A stretch of 64,000 bases of DNA from QYOJ01 sp043806735 (GCA_043806735.1 JAZDGR010000178.1:1-64000); one strand, 5' to 3'; shown: positions 17,149 to 25,723, numbered from the stretch's first letter. The notes: generated by a model from the letters alone, not told the origin. Numbers and translations are program-made.

Positions 17149-17182
17149 AAAAAGGGCAATGATTATCACATTGCCCTTTTTT
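17149..17182. terminator. Bidirectional intrinsic terminator
   Basis: AAAAGGGCAATG (to 17161) pairs with CATTGCCCTTTT (from 17169) around a 7-base loop, with six Ts on the plus side and a run of Ts on the minus side. It can end the lipoprotein transcript on the plus strand and the putative RNA gene on the minus strand. Confidence 0.88.
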
Positions 17183-17510
17183 CTTGAATACTTTCTTAAA
17201 GCCGGGATGGGAACTCTGTCTGGCCGACAGAATTCCCATCCTGCATCCCGACGACCGTGATCGCCTGGAGAGTCAAGCTACGGTTATTGAAGCTGGTGAA
17301 ATCTCCGGGTTACCCCTTCCCTCTCATCCCTGATTCCTCCTTAGCTACCCAAAAGTAACTTTGCTGGATACACCGTTAATTATGAAACCTGAGAATCTAG
17401 TGAATCTTGCGGATCCACTTTTGTCCAGGCTTGGGCCGAGAGTGCGGTCCCCTTGCGGTTCCTGCTTTCACCAACCCAAATTTTCAACGGGCCTTTTATC
17501 CCTTGCTTGA
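17183..17510 (-). ncRNA. Putative structured non-coding RNA gene, family not recognised
   Basis: About 330 bases without a plausible ORF, clearly less AT-rich than their surroundings. They are bounded upstream (minus strand) by a full Bacteroidota promoter and downstream by a terminator. Read on the minus strand it folds into clear hairpins. The 3' one pairs GGATGGGAATTCTGTC with GACAGAGTTCCCATCC (about 17204-17240; a continuous 16-pair stem with one U-G). Others are GTGGATC/GATTCAC closed by CGCAA (about 17399-17417), AGTTAC/GTAGCT (about 17343-17360), GGG-GTAA-CCC, and a CTGGA/TCCAG long-range pair. It lacks the RNase P GAGGAAAGTC box and the tmRNA ends, so it is neither. A housekeeping or regulatory RNA is likely. 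Confidence 0.6.
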
Positions 17511-17515
17511 GAAAC

Positions 17516-17547
17516 CAAATATACACAAGTGAGGAAGTGATTGTCAA
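17516..17547 (-). promoter_or_regulatory. Full Bacteroidota promoter (-33 TTG, -7 TATATTTG) for the RNA gene
   Basis: On the minus strand, TTG at 17547-17545 is followed after 21 bases by TATATTTG at 17523-17516. This fits the sigma-ABfr consensus spacing, and predicts a transcript start near 17510, just where the GC-richer structured block begins. Confidence 0.65.
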
Positions 17548-17688
17548 TTATTTTAAAAAAAATGTATTCACACAAAATACACAGCGAGTATCAACAAAAT
17601 GTTAATAAATCAGGATAAATAAAGCTTTGGAAAATAGAAAGATAGAAATTAAAAAAATGGAGGTGTTAATAATTTGTTAATAACATGT

Positions 17689-17964
17689 TCATTTCTCGAT
17701 CGAGACCGTCAGTCCACGGGTACTCATTTCATGATGCATTGGTTTAAGCTCCAAGAAATCGCCGGATCTTACCGGGCACTTCCCTTTGTAGTGAGCAATC
17801 CAGGCGCATTGTTCTGCCTGCATCGAATCATGTTGGCACACCTCAACAAGCGTTTCGATAACAAAGTCAAAGGAGTTAACTTCATCGTTGTACAGGATCA
17901 GTTGATTGGGCTCTCTTACCTGATCATCTTGATGTTCAACTGGTTTGACTTTTTCTCTGACCAT
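17689..17964 (-). CDS. clpS: ATP-dependent Clp protease adaptor ClpS
   Basis: 91 residues from the ATG at 17964. The frame extends 21 codons further to 18027, but that stretch is not typical of the family. The ClpS core is plain: LILYNDEVNSFDFVIETL (the N-end-binding ND pair and the following helix), QAEQCAWIAHYKGKCPV (the conserved His-x-x-Gly segment) and the terminal STRGLTVSIE. ClpS delivers proteins with bulky hydrophobic N-terminal residues to the Clp unfoldase, here presumably ClpC. It is divergent from the Nudix gene, whose promoter lies in the segment just upstream of the chosen clpS start. Confidence 0.93.
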   Translation of the reverse strand: MVREKVKPVEHQDDQVREPNQLILYNDEVNSFDFVIETLVEVCQHDSMQAEQCAWIAHYKGKCPVRSGDFLELKPMHHEMSTRGLTVSIEK

Positions 17965-18013
17965 TTTAAAAGATTCTGTCTGGCAATGATACAAATTTTT
18001 CAGGATCAAATCG

Positions 18014-18021
18014 TATTTTTG
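18014..18021 (+). promoter_or_regulatory. Bacteroidota -7 promoter element for the Nudix gene
   Basis: TATTTTTG matches TAnnTTTG and sits 18 bases before the ATG at 18040. It supports this start over an in-frame extension that would run antisense through clpS. Confidence 0.55.
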
Positions 18022-18039
18022 GCTCACTATTTTGAATCT

Positions 18040-18675
18040 ATGGAATTTAACGCCTTTATCGAGAATGTAAGTAGTGCTCTTACACGGCCTTTACCAGGTC
18101 GGAGTTCCCAGCTGAAAATGTCGTCCATGAGGCGGATACTTGAATTGGCAGGATCAATAAATCCAGTAAATCCCACATATAGTAGTGTACTGATCCTATT
18201 ATATCCTTTTGAAGGTGATATATTTACAGTGTTCATGAAACGTCCTGATTATGGTGGGGTTCATTCCGGCCAGATCAGTTTACCCGGCGGCAAATATGAA
18301 CCCGCAGACGGAGACCTTAAAACTACTGCGTTAAGAGAATCTCAGGAAGAGATTGGGATTTTTCCAAAAGATGTCAGAATAATCGGAAAGCTTACGGATC
18401 TGTACATCCCTCCAAGTCGATACCTGGTTACACCATATGTAGGATGGGCTCCCCAACGACCAGCTTTCGTCAGGGACCCAAAGGAAGTTGATGAGATTAT
18501 CGAAATCAGAATCAACGTACTCTTTAAGGATGAAACAATTTCAGTCAGAAAAATAAAGCTTCCTTTAGGCATGCACATCAAAGCCCCTGCATTTGTAGTA
18601 AACAAACAGGTAATCTGGGGGGCTACAGCAATGATTCTGAGTGAATTTTGGGATGTGATTCGGGGCTTACTCTGA
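18040..18675 (+). CDS. Nudix hydrolase, CoA pyrophosphatase (NudL-like)
   Basis: 211 residues. The Nudix box reads GGKYEPADGDLKTTALRE followed by SQEEIGI, giving the catalytic REx2EE core. Just before it is HSGQISLPGG, the UPF0035-type signature (GQxSxPGG) typical of CoA-cleaving Nudix enzymes such as NudL. It would split coenzyme A or its thioesters into 3',5'-ADP and 4'-phosphopantetheine. Its 3' end overlaps the convergent OsmC gene by 9 bases. The upstream open frame (from 17674) is only the antisense of clpS. Confidence 0.9.
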   Translation: MEFNAFIENVSSALTRPLPGRSSQLKMSSMRRILELAGSINPVNPTYSSVLILLYPFEGDIFTVFMKRPDYGGVHSGQISLPGGKYEPADGDLKTTALRESQEEIGIFPKDVRIIGKLTDLYIPPSRYLVTPYVGWAPQRPAFVRDPKEVDEIIEIRINVLFKDETISVRKIKLPLGMHIKAPAFVVNKQVIWGATAMILSEFWDVIRGLL

Positions 18676-19104
18676 GTTTTTCAAGCGGATCTCATGTGTG
18701 ATTTTACAGGAATTTTTAAGCATTGCATTGACCCCGCAATAATTCTCGCTTGATAGTTCTACTGCGCGCTTTATTTTTTCCAGAACAGTCTGGTTCTCTT
18801 CAAAATTAGTTCCGGAAACTTCGAAAATGATATGAACTTTGTGGTAATACTTCGGATGATTTTCCGACAACTCTCAATTTATGATGATTTTCAGGCCGGC
18901 AAATTCCACCCTTTTTTTTGTTAAGATAGAAACTACATCCATGCCTGTACATCCTGCCAAAGAGCTAAGTACCATTGGTTTAGGTCGCGGGCCAAACCCC
19001 GTTCCACCATGCTGCGGGGATGTATCCATTTTCACATGGAATCCATCAATATTCGCTTCAAAGGCCAAATGTCCCATCCATCTGGTTTCAACCACTTCAA
19101 TCAT
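18667..19104 (-). pseudogene. OsmC family protein interrupted by an in-frame TGA
   Basis: The N-terminal 76 residues (MIEVVETRWMGHLAFEA... SSLAGCTGMDVVSIL) and the following 68 (ELSENHPKYYHKVHI... SSENYCGVNAML) form one continuous OsmC/Ohr protein in the same frame, split by TGA at 18874-18876. Both redox cysteines of the fold are present, one on each side. The stop falls where relatives often have glycine (GGA would need one change). It is not at a catalytic cysteine, so selenocysteine is unlikely. OsmC proteins reduce organic peroxides. This is the last gene of the minus-strand operon, nine bases after the beta-propeller gene. Confidence 0.85.
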
Positions 19105-19113
19105 AGAGAAAAT

Positions 19114-20256
19114 TTAATTTATACTTTTCCGGTTTTGTTGCCGACCGAAGCAGAATGATCCAGGAATCCTTCCCGTCTGCCAGGAATTGATCCGGGCTCC
19201 GGAAGAAGAAGAGAATACATACGCTTTCCCATCCTGAACATAATCGATGGCATCTGTTGTATATACAGAGCCATCAACCGGGTGGATAGCTAAACCATAA
19301 AAAAGTCTTCCATCCGAAGGTATAAATGGCTGGGAAGGAAGAGCAGAAGAGGTCACAGCCATCTGGAAAATTCCGTTTTTCAAGAAATAAAGGGTATCTC
19401 CCGAAGGATTAATTGATAGCTTGCTGGGAATCTCTACTGTCCCACCAAATGGAAATGCTTTTTCTACTTCACGAAGGTCTGGGTTAACCCTGATCAGGAC
19501 TGGAGGTTCATACCCATCCCAACCACCAGAACACAAAATCCATAATTTCAGTTTCTTATCGATGACAATCCCCATAGGTTCCTTCCCGGTTTGGATACTA
19601 TCAACGATTTTATCTTCCTTGGTGTTAATGATCATCAATTTCGCCTTTCTCTTGGAATTTGGTTCATTGAAGGAGCCCATGCAAGTCACGAACATGTATT
19701 GCTGGTATTTGACCATCCCTTCCGTCCATTCAGGGGTTTTAATGGTATTGATCACAGTGAGGGTGTTCAAATCTACCACGGAAATATCTTTGTGAAGGTT
19801 TGTCACATATGCTTTATTGGAATCAACAAACTCGATATATCGAGGGGAATTGAAACCTTCGATGCTTTTTATGGACTTGAAATCTTCCAGATTAACTACT
19901 TCCACTCTATTGGAGTTGTTAACAACAATGAATGCCTTGTCCATGAATATCTTCATCGATTGGGCAACATCCCCAAGCGGACGATTATTCGCCAATTGAT
20001 AGATATCCTGTTCTACAAACCCTGTTTTGGAGTTGACGAATGTAACGGACGCGTTTCCCCAATTAAAATTGCCTTCGTTGACAATAAAAAAGCCGTCCCG
20101 GTAAGTACTGGTATCCCCGGGAGGTGGAGGATCAGGTGGTTCTTTTTGTTCCCGTATAGGATCTTTTGAACAGGCAAAAAGAATGAATGAAATAAGCAGA
20201 ATGGAAGAATAGAGAACGATTGAAAAAATTCTGTTGCGGTAAGGAGAATCATTCAC
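19114..20256 (-). CDS. Surface beta-propeller lipoprotein (YncE/DUF5074-like, BtuG-type)
   Basis: 380 residues. A lipoprotein signal ends at FILFACSKD (cysteine near 29), followed by a proline-rich acidic linker (KEPPDPPPPGD). The rest is a repeated beta-propeller with YVTN/NHL-type blades, e.g. GNFNWGNASVTFVNSKTG, DLNTLTVINTIKTPEWTEG and NTKEDKIVDSIQTGKEPMG. This is the architecture of BtuG, the surface lipoprotein that captures cobalamin beside the BtuB receptor in Bacteroides. It starts 21 bases after a TonB-dependent receptor gene, which strengthens the analogy. The ligand is inferred; no cobalamin riboswitch was found upstream of the operon. Confidence 0.78.
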   Translation of the reverse strand: MNDSPYRNRIFSIVLYSSILLISFILFACSKDPIREQKEPPDPPPPGDTSTYRDGFFIVNEGNFNWGNASVTFVNSKTGFVEQDIYQLANNRPLGDVAQSMKIFMDKAFIVVNNSNRVEVVNLEDFKSIKSIEGFNSPRYIEFVDSNKAYVTNLHKDISVVDLNTLTVINTIKTPEWTEGMVKYQQYMFVTCMGSFNEPNSKRKAKLMIINTKEDKIVDSIQTGKEPMGIVIDKKLKLWILCSGGWDGYEPPVLIRVNPDLREVEKAFPFGGTVEIPSKLSINPSGDTLYFLKNGIFQMAVTSSALPSQPFIPSDGRLFYGLAIHPVDGSVYTTDAIDYVQDGKAYVFSSSSGARINSWQTGRIPGSFCFGRQQNRKSIN

Positions 20257-20277
20257 AGACGCCTGTTTAATAACTAT

Positions 20278-22222
20278 TCATTGACCTGATTTACTAGTAA
20301 AATTGCCTCTGATCGTGAATACATAATTTCTTCCCGGCATTGGACGATTGGCAATAGATTGGTAATCCAGGTCAAATATATTGTTTATTTCGAGTTGTAA
20401 AGATAGGATAAATTTATTCAATTGTATTTTTTTCCCCAAAAAAGATATTCGACATGTTATAACCAGGCATGTAAGTCAGGTTATCCTTTCCGGTATACCT
20501 TCTGCTGATGTAGTTGAAAATATAAGAAAAATAGAAGTTATTCCTTGAAAACCTAACGGATGCATTTGCTGTATTACGGGGAGTATATATCAGTTGTTTC
20601 CCAATAGATGCATCATCGGGGGTGAACTGTTTTTCATAAGTTGATTTGCAATAATTGTAGGTGAAATTCAGGTCAATTGAACTTTTCCCAATAAGAATAT
20701 TTGAATTGATCCCCGATTCTATTCCTCTTGAAAGGACTTCACTTATATTCTCCGGGATCCATATAGAGCTGCTGGTAGAGGAAGGAGACCAAACGATCAT
20801 GTCTTTCAGAAAGATATAGTAACCGGTAATTTCCGCTTCAATGAAGAAAGTTTTGCCGTGGTTCAGCCAGTTCCAGGTAATATCCCCTTCGGCGCTGTAA
20901 CTGATCTCCGGAAGAAGGTTTGGATTTCCCCATGTATCCCAGTAAAGATCATTCAAAGAGGGGTACCTGTAATTCCGTGAAATGTTCCCGGAAAAGGAAA
21001 CGTTGGTTTTTGCAAAGGGTTTGTATTCAACTCCAATGGCAGGAATAAATGGCATGAGGAGTCCATCTACAACTTCTTCCCTGGCGATGCATGACAGTGT
21101 AATTTTCTTTGATGGAGTAAAAATAATTTCCGCGAAACCTGCCAGGACAGATCTTCTTTTCTGACTGGAATAGGCATCGGAATTGACCCAATCGTAGGTA
21201 TAATCGATGCCCGGTTTAATAAGCAGATTCGAAAATCCATTGTAGGTAATTCTGAACTGGTTGAGAAATGAATTATACTGATGCTCTGCATTAATCAGGC
21301 TGTCATCAATGTATTGCATATATGCATCAACTACACCTGATCTCATGGAAATATTGAAAGTCCTGGCAACGTACTTGTACTCCAACACACTTTTCAAAGA
21401 TTTATCCTTCTGGGTTTCATTGTGTTGAGGATTAATATTTGTGTTCAACGGAGGGATATCCCGGTAAGAAAAGTTATACCAGATTCTGGCAATGATCATG
21501 TGACTATTCCTTACTTTCGCAAACAGATCCTCTGAAAAACCGTACTGAAGATATGAGCCGTTGATTAGTCGCATCACACTGTCGGCATAGTCGTTATAAA
21601 ATGGGAAGTCATTTGCTCCTGCTCCGAAGTTTAATTTCGTGAGAGATTGAATTTTATTATTCCCAAGGGCAATAGTAAGATCAGTCGATTTACTTTGAAA
21701 ACTTCCAAATGTTTGGGCAAGGGTGATATTTGCACTGTTGGTCCAATCGGGGCTAGAAGTAAGGTTGATTATCCCTCCGAAAGCGCCGCTGGTTCGGGTG
21801 ATCCCTGCTGCTCCATACAGGATCTCGATGCCGTCAAACTGTGAGACCGGAACCTGCGAAAGGTCGATCTGGCCCAACATCGGAGAATTTATATTGATCC
21901 CGTTCCATTCCACTTGAGTATGATGCGCTGTCGTTCCCCTGAAAGATGGCGTAGCAAGGTTATTGTTCCCATAGGATTTTACGAAAATGGTAGAATATTG
22001 AGAAAGAATGGTACTCAGGTTCGCTTCCATCCTGGGAATCAGAATGGTAGAGTCCATTCTCACCCGTTTAAATCCAATGTTATTGACCTGAAAACCCGCT
22101 TTAATTTCGACCTCTTGTAATCTGACAGTATCGTTTAATGTCTGGCTAATGGACTGATTACAAATAGCCAATAAAAAAAATAGAACTGGGATCTCCGAAC
22201 AATGTTTACCGATTCCCCTCAA
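20278..22222 (-). pseudogene. TonB-dependent outer-membrane receptor (BtuB-like), frameshifted near the C terminus
   Basis: The intact frame gives 602 residues. It has a signal peptide (LFFLLAICNQSISQ), a plug domain (SFRGTTAHHTQVEWNGI, YGAAGITRTSGAFGGIINL) and a long beta-barrel. It stops early at NIFFGEKNTIE. Removing one base in the G4/A7 run at about 20427-20437 restores the frame to FFGKKIQLNKFILSLQL and on to the usual last strand (PGRNYVFTIRGNF), ending at 20278, about 647 residues in all. Without that strand the barrel would be incomplete. Its place between a T9SS protein and a BtuG-like lipoprotein suggests cobalamin or another metal-complex substrate. Confidence 0.85.
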
Positions 22223-22245
22223 TGTATATCCGGTTTCACAAGAAA

Positions 22246-23241
22246 CTATAATTTAATAACTTTGATGGCTGATGACATGCCATCCTCAAGCGTAAAATTA
22301 ATAAAATAGATTCCTGCAGGATATTCACTCATGTCAACATCCAGCGATTTCTGAGAAACCTGATTCCTGATCAAGAGTGTGCCATAGGAATCAAAAAGAG
22401 CAAACTTTATAGGGGAGGACATAAGGTTTTGAAGGTGAAGGGTATGTCGGACAGGATTAGGATAAACAATGACAGGATTGGTATTATCCTGGTCATTAAT
22501 GGTTATAGCGGATAGGTGAATAATTCCCACAGCATCCAGGTCCAATCCACAGGTATTGAATGGAGTTGGCCAGGGATCGTTGATAATATGACCCTGGCTA
22601 TCAAAAGACTGGTATCCCGGGAGAATACAACCACCTACATCGATGATCCGTATTGAAGTAACTGTATTCAAATTGATCCCGGTACTGTCGGTAAGGTCAG
22701 ACAGATCGAATGGTGTACCAAAAAAGACCCGGTATTTCCCTGCAAAATTGTGAATCTTGGTTGCATCAATTGTTCCGAAGGTTGGGACCTGCGGAGATTC
22801 AGGTGTCAGAGAGACAGCGGGAAAGCGAACAAAATGCTGACCGTCAGAACTCACTTCCACAAACCCAAGCTCCAGAAATGAATTATCGAACGCATTCTCA
22901 AACACAGCAAAATCAGGTCCCGGACCATTATAAACCTGTCCATTGAGTTGGAGTGTGGCTACTCCCCTATCCCCCAGACTTACCACAAAGTTATCGGGAG
23001 GCCCGGTTGCATCTGCAGCCATTCCATAGGATGCTTTGTTCGAGCCCTGATACATAACCGTAGTATCAACAAAATTCACATATCCTCTTTCCACCGTACA
23101 TTGAGATGCCCAGTCAATGAATGCGGTACTGTCCATATACATAGCCGTTGTTCCCGGTTGTCCGGCCGGAGGGGGAAACTGGCCCAGTGTGATTGAGCCA
23201 AATGCAACCTGTAAAACAAACAGAATAGATACTTTTCGCAT
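22246..23241 (-). CDS. Secreted protein with type IX secretion sorting domain
   Basis: 331 residues. A signal peptide (ILFVLQVAFGSITLGQ) leads into a beta-rich domain with PDFAVFENAF and FVEVSSDGQHFVRFP. The last 75 residues form a T9SS type A sorting domain (VIVYPNPVRHTLHLQN ... YPAGIYFINF, ending KVIKL), so it is exported across the outer membrane and attached to the surface or released. The FAVFENAF/VSSDG domain recurs, to my knowledge, in Bacteroidota uptake loci beside TonB receptors. In such a locus it could be a ligand-binding surface protein. It lies 30 bases after the preceding operon gene and 23 before the receptor. Confidence 0.85.
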   Translation of the reverse strand: MRKVSILFVLQVAFGSITLGQFPPPAGQPGTTAMYMDSTAFIDWASQCTVERGYVNFVDTTVMYQGSNKASYGMAADATGPPDNFVVSLGDRGVATLQLNGQVYNGPGPDFAVFENAFDNSFLELGFVEVSSDGQHFVRFPAVSLTPESPQVPTFGTIDATKIHNFAGKYRVFFGTPFDLSDLTDSTGINLNTVTSIRIIDVGGCILPGYQSFDSQGHIINDPWPTPFNTCGLDLDAVGIIHLSAITINDQDNTNPVIVYPNPVRHTLHLQNLMSSPIKFALFDSYGTLLIRNQVSQKSLDVDMSEYPAGIYFINFTLEDGMSSAIKVIKL

Positions 23242-23271
23242 AAATTCAAGCCAATTTAAAAGAAAAAACCG

Positions 23272-24606
23272 TTATTTCTTGATAAACTTGGCAGAGAGTG
23301 ATTTACTACCCGCTTTGGCAGTCAGGAAATACAAGCCCGAAGGGAAATCAGAGCAGTTGATCCAGGTCCCTTTCCGGATATCTCCCGGAAATTCTTTGTA
23401 AATCGTTCTTCCCGTAATATCCATGATGGCAATCTCGCTAACCTGAGCATCACCGGTGTATTTCACGCGGAGACTATTTTCAACAGGGTTAGGATAAAGT
23501 GCAAGGTATCCTTCCCCTGAAGTCGGCTCATCAATATTCACAGGGGTCCTGTAATCAATGCCAATGGCATCTGTATTAAACCCAGTGATAAAGGATGTGA
23601 CAGAATCGCCAAGAGTGGTTCCCACAACATCGATTCCAAAACTGATCCGGTTCCCGACGTTGGTGTATAACAAATCATTTACATAATCGGCATCGTAAGA
23701 GGTATAATAAATGTGGTTGACAGAACCAGGATCAGGAAAAATGGTCGTATCTGCAATTTGCTTGGTTTCCATGTTAAATGAACCGATGCCGTTGTTTAAA
23801 GTCAGGTAGAGCATAGGTTCAATCACCCCACTGTTCTTCAAACCGGATCCATTCCCTACTCGCAGGTTTAGAATATAATTTGTATAGGTAAGAGAATAGG
23901 TACTATAAGCTGTGACGCTGCCTACATCAGGATTACCATAGGGTGTTTCATTCACGGAGAAAAACACTCCACCGTAATTATAGAGGTCACTGATTCCCAC
24001 TGCATTTGGACCGAAATTAATTTCCCTTGAAAGGGTCCAGGTATTAAAGTTAATCACGGCGAGCTTCCCTTCGGAGCTCAGGTATCCTCCATTTACTGCC
24101 ACATAGACTGAATCTTTCGTATCGAGAATTCCCTTGCAATCCCCAGAGATGTTCTGGATTCGTGCAATCAGAGCAAGATCTTCTGCATTCAGGACTTCCA
24201 CGAAGAACCGGACGACGGGGAATTGTTTTGATACAATCAGCCTGTTGTTGAAAACATGTAACCGGCTCAAGCCAGAATCGGCAACTGAACCTAACCGTTG
24301 CAGGGTGTTGGCGTCATACATCACGATGCTATCCTGTGCGGCAACGTAAATACGCTGATTCGCTATAACCACATCCTGAACTGATTGGGTCTTGATTACG
24401 TCAAAAACCGAAGTGGATCCGGTGGAAGGGTCATATGTTTGCACGGTTACATAATCAATGAAAGGCGGCGTTGCTTCGTATTGGTTTCCGTTTGCAACAA
24501 TTACCTGTTCAACCCATTCAGATTTCTGGGAGTAACTAAATAATGGCAGGATAGACAAGACCACCACGCATGTCAAGAGAAAGTTTACTTTTTTGATATA
24601 TATCAT
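23272..24606 (-). CDS. Secreted beta-propeller protein with type IX secretion sorting domain
   Basis: 444 residues, first gene of the operon. It has a signal peptide (NFLLTCVVVLSILPLFSYSQ), a DUF5074/YncE-like propeller of about 330 residues (RIYVAAQDSIVMYDANTL, GKLAVINFNTWTLSREI), and a C-terminal T9SS type A domain (ALYPNPVENSLRVKYT ... FPSGLYFLTA ... SLSAKFIKK). It thus pairs with the lipidated propeller four genes on: same fold, different anchoring. A promoter element lies at 24658-24665. A role in ligand capture at the cell surface is inferred. Confidence 0.85.
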   Translation of the reverse strand: MIYIKKVNFLLTCVVVLSILPLFSYSQKSEWVEQVIVANGNQYEATPPFIDYVTVQTYDPSTGSTSVFDVIKTQSVQDVVIANQRIYVAAQDSIVMYDANTLQRLGSVADSGLSRLHVFNNRLIVSKQFPVVRFFVEVLNAEDLALIARIQNISGDCKGILDTKDSVYVAVNGGYLSSEGKLAVINFNTWTLSREINFGPNAVGISDLYNYGGVFFSVNETPYGNPDVGSVTAYSTYSLTYTNYILNLRVGNGSGLKNSGVIEPMLYLTLNNGIGSFNMETKQIADTTIFPDPGSVNHIYYTSYDADYVNDLLYTNVGNRISFGIDVVGTTLGDSVTSFITGFNTDAIGIDYRTPVNIDEPTSGEGYLALYPNPVENSLRVKYTGDAQVSEIAIMDITGRTIYKEFPGDIRKGTWINCSDFPSGLYFLTAKAGSKSLSAKFIKK

Positions 24607-24657
24607 TTATTTGTTAATCAAAGGATTAAATTCTCAATTCTTTGTAATGATAGTCAA

Positions 24658-24665
24658 CAAAGATA
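24658..24665 (-). promoter_or_regulatory. Bacteroidota -7 promoter element for the T9SS/TonB operon
   Basis: TATCTTTG on the minus strand matches TAnnTTTG, 51 bases before the first ATG of the operon. The leader is too short and lacks B12-box sequences, so no cobalamin riboswitch is present. Confidence 0.55.
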
Positions 24666-24727
24666 AACATTTTTCCGATTTGTATTCCGTTTATTTTTTA
24701 TAAATTTACCATCCAAATCCACGGCCA

Positions 24728-24946
24728 ATGAGTAGCCTTCTAAAAGCCCTCCTTTTCTTTCTGGTACTCAGTATTTCATTGCCGGTTTACACTTCTTGCT
24801 CAGGTTCCAGAAAAAACGTGTGCAGCGCAAACAGCACATCCAAGAAAAGAACGCTGAAAAAGAACCGGAGTAATTATGGTCTGAAATACGGGGTTAAAAC
24901 AAGCCCGACAAATAAGAATTATGTGATCAGAAACCGGAATAAATAA
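24728..24946 (+). CDS. Small basic lipoprotein
   Basis: 72 residues. A hydrophobic signal with a lipobox-like end (SISLPVYTSCSGSRK, cysteine near residue 24) is followed by a very basic tail rich in K, R, N and S. Upstream, TTTG and TAAATTTA lie at the proper promoter spacing (about 19 bases) but the -7 element has one mismatch. Such short basic lipoproteins occur widely in Bacteroidota; no function is known. It ends at the base where the convergent MORN gene ends. Confidence 0.6.
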   Translation: MSSLLKALLFFLVLSISLPVYTSCSGSRKNVCSANSTSKKRTLKKNRSNYGLKYGVKTSPTNKNYVIRNRNK

Positions 24947-25723
24947 CTATTTTGCGACTCCATTTTTGTATTTTGTCACTTTTACAACCTTCCCGGTTTC
25001 ATCATATTCAGTCCAAGATCCGTCCTTGATCCCGTTCACATAAAATCCGGTAATTTTCAATTTCCCATTCCGGTAATATTCTTTGTAATTGCCTTCCAGA
25101 TTGTTATTAACATAGTTGGAAACGGATGAAGTTGTATCGTTATCGTAGAAATTCCTTTGCGATCCTTCAAATTGCCCGTTCTGGTAGTTATATATCGCTA
25201 TCAAACGTCCATCCCGACTGAACCATCTTGATGGGCCATGCTTCTGATTGTTCAGGTAAAAGGCCTCTTCCTGTATTTTTCCGTTATCATAATAACTGCG
25301 ATATAACCCGTCAAGCATACCATCACGGAATCGTTGTTCTTTTAAAAGCTGGGAGCTGAACGGGCTATAATTAAAGACTAACCCATCCAACTTATTGTTT
25401 TTATAATGCTCCACGTTTGTGATTTTCCCTTTTTTATCGAATTGCAACGTGAGTCCTGCCTGTTGTCCGTTGCTGAACGTCTCCACTTTAAAGATCATGT
25501 TGTCAGAAAGGTAAGTTTCCCAGATTCCATCCTTCAACCCATTTGCGTAGTTTCCCATATAGGTAAATTCCCCGCTTCGCTCGACCCAATAACCCATTTT
25601 GAGCCCTCGCTCGTTTAGCTGATTTGTAAGTTCTCTTCCTCCTGCAGGATTTTTGACCTGAGAAAAGCTGGTATAGGAGAACAGCAGGCACGAAATAAAT
25701 GCCAAATTGAAGATGATTTTCAT
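24947..25723 (-). CDS. Secreted MORN-repeat (YwqK-like) protein
   Basis: 258 residues from the ATG at 25723, which gives a proper signal peptide (MKIIFNLAFISCLLFSYTSFSQ). The frame extends upstream to 25831 but there it overlaps rimO. The mature part is built of about ten repeated units of the form G..DG.W..Y...G, e.g. NGLKDGIWETYLSDN, YYDNGKIQEEAFYLNNQKHG and NGIKDGSWTEYDETGKV. These are MORN/YwqK-type beta-hairpins. Such proteins are usually secreted or surface-associated with no proven enzymatic role. Confidence 0.88.
   Translation of the reverse strand: MKIIFNLAFISCLLFSYTSFSQVKNPAGGRELTNQLNERGLKMGYWVERSGEFTYMGNYANGLKDGIWETYLSDNMIFKVETFSNGQQAGLTLQFDKKGKITNVEHYKNNKLDGLVFNYSPFSSQLLKEQRFRDGMLDGLYRSYYDNGKIQEEAFYLNNQKHGPSRWFSRDGRLIAIYNYQNGQFEGSQRNFYDNDTTSSVSNYVNNNLEGNYKEYYRNGKLKITGFYVNGIKDGSWTEYDETGKVVKVTKYKNGVAK

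Noticed and set aside
17281..17330. Cobalamin riboswitch on the plus strand (GCTGGTGAAATCTCC resembles the B12 core)
   Set aside because: Only one short element resembles the consensus; the rest of the core is missing, the downstream genes do not fit, and the promoter lies on the other strand.
17183..17510. RNase P RNA, tmRNA or SRP RNA at the structured block
   Set aside because: The universal GAGGAAAGTC and ACAGAA boxes of RNase P, the GGGGCTGAT start and tRNA-like 3' end of tmRNA, and the SRP domain IV sequence are all absent on both strands.
17674..18039. Upstream part of the Nudix reading frame as a protein extension
   Set aside because: It is the antisense of clpS, and a promoter element lies just before the Nudix ATG at 18040.
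18874..18876. Selenocysteine codon in the OsmC gene
   Set aside because: The TGA is not aligned with either redox cysteine and both cysteines are present.
19591..20169. 192-residue ORF on the plus strand
   Set aside because: It is antisense to the propeller lipoprotein, which has a signal peptide and repeated blades.
20427..20437. Programmed ribosomal frameshift in the TonB receptor
   Set aside because: TonB receptors are not known to use one, and a homopolymer error or lesion is simpler; kept only as an alternative.
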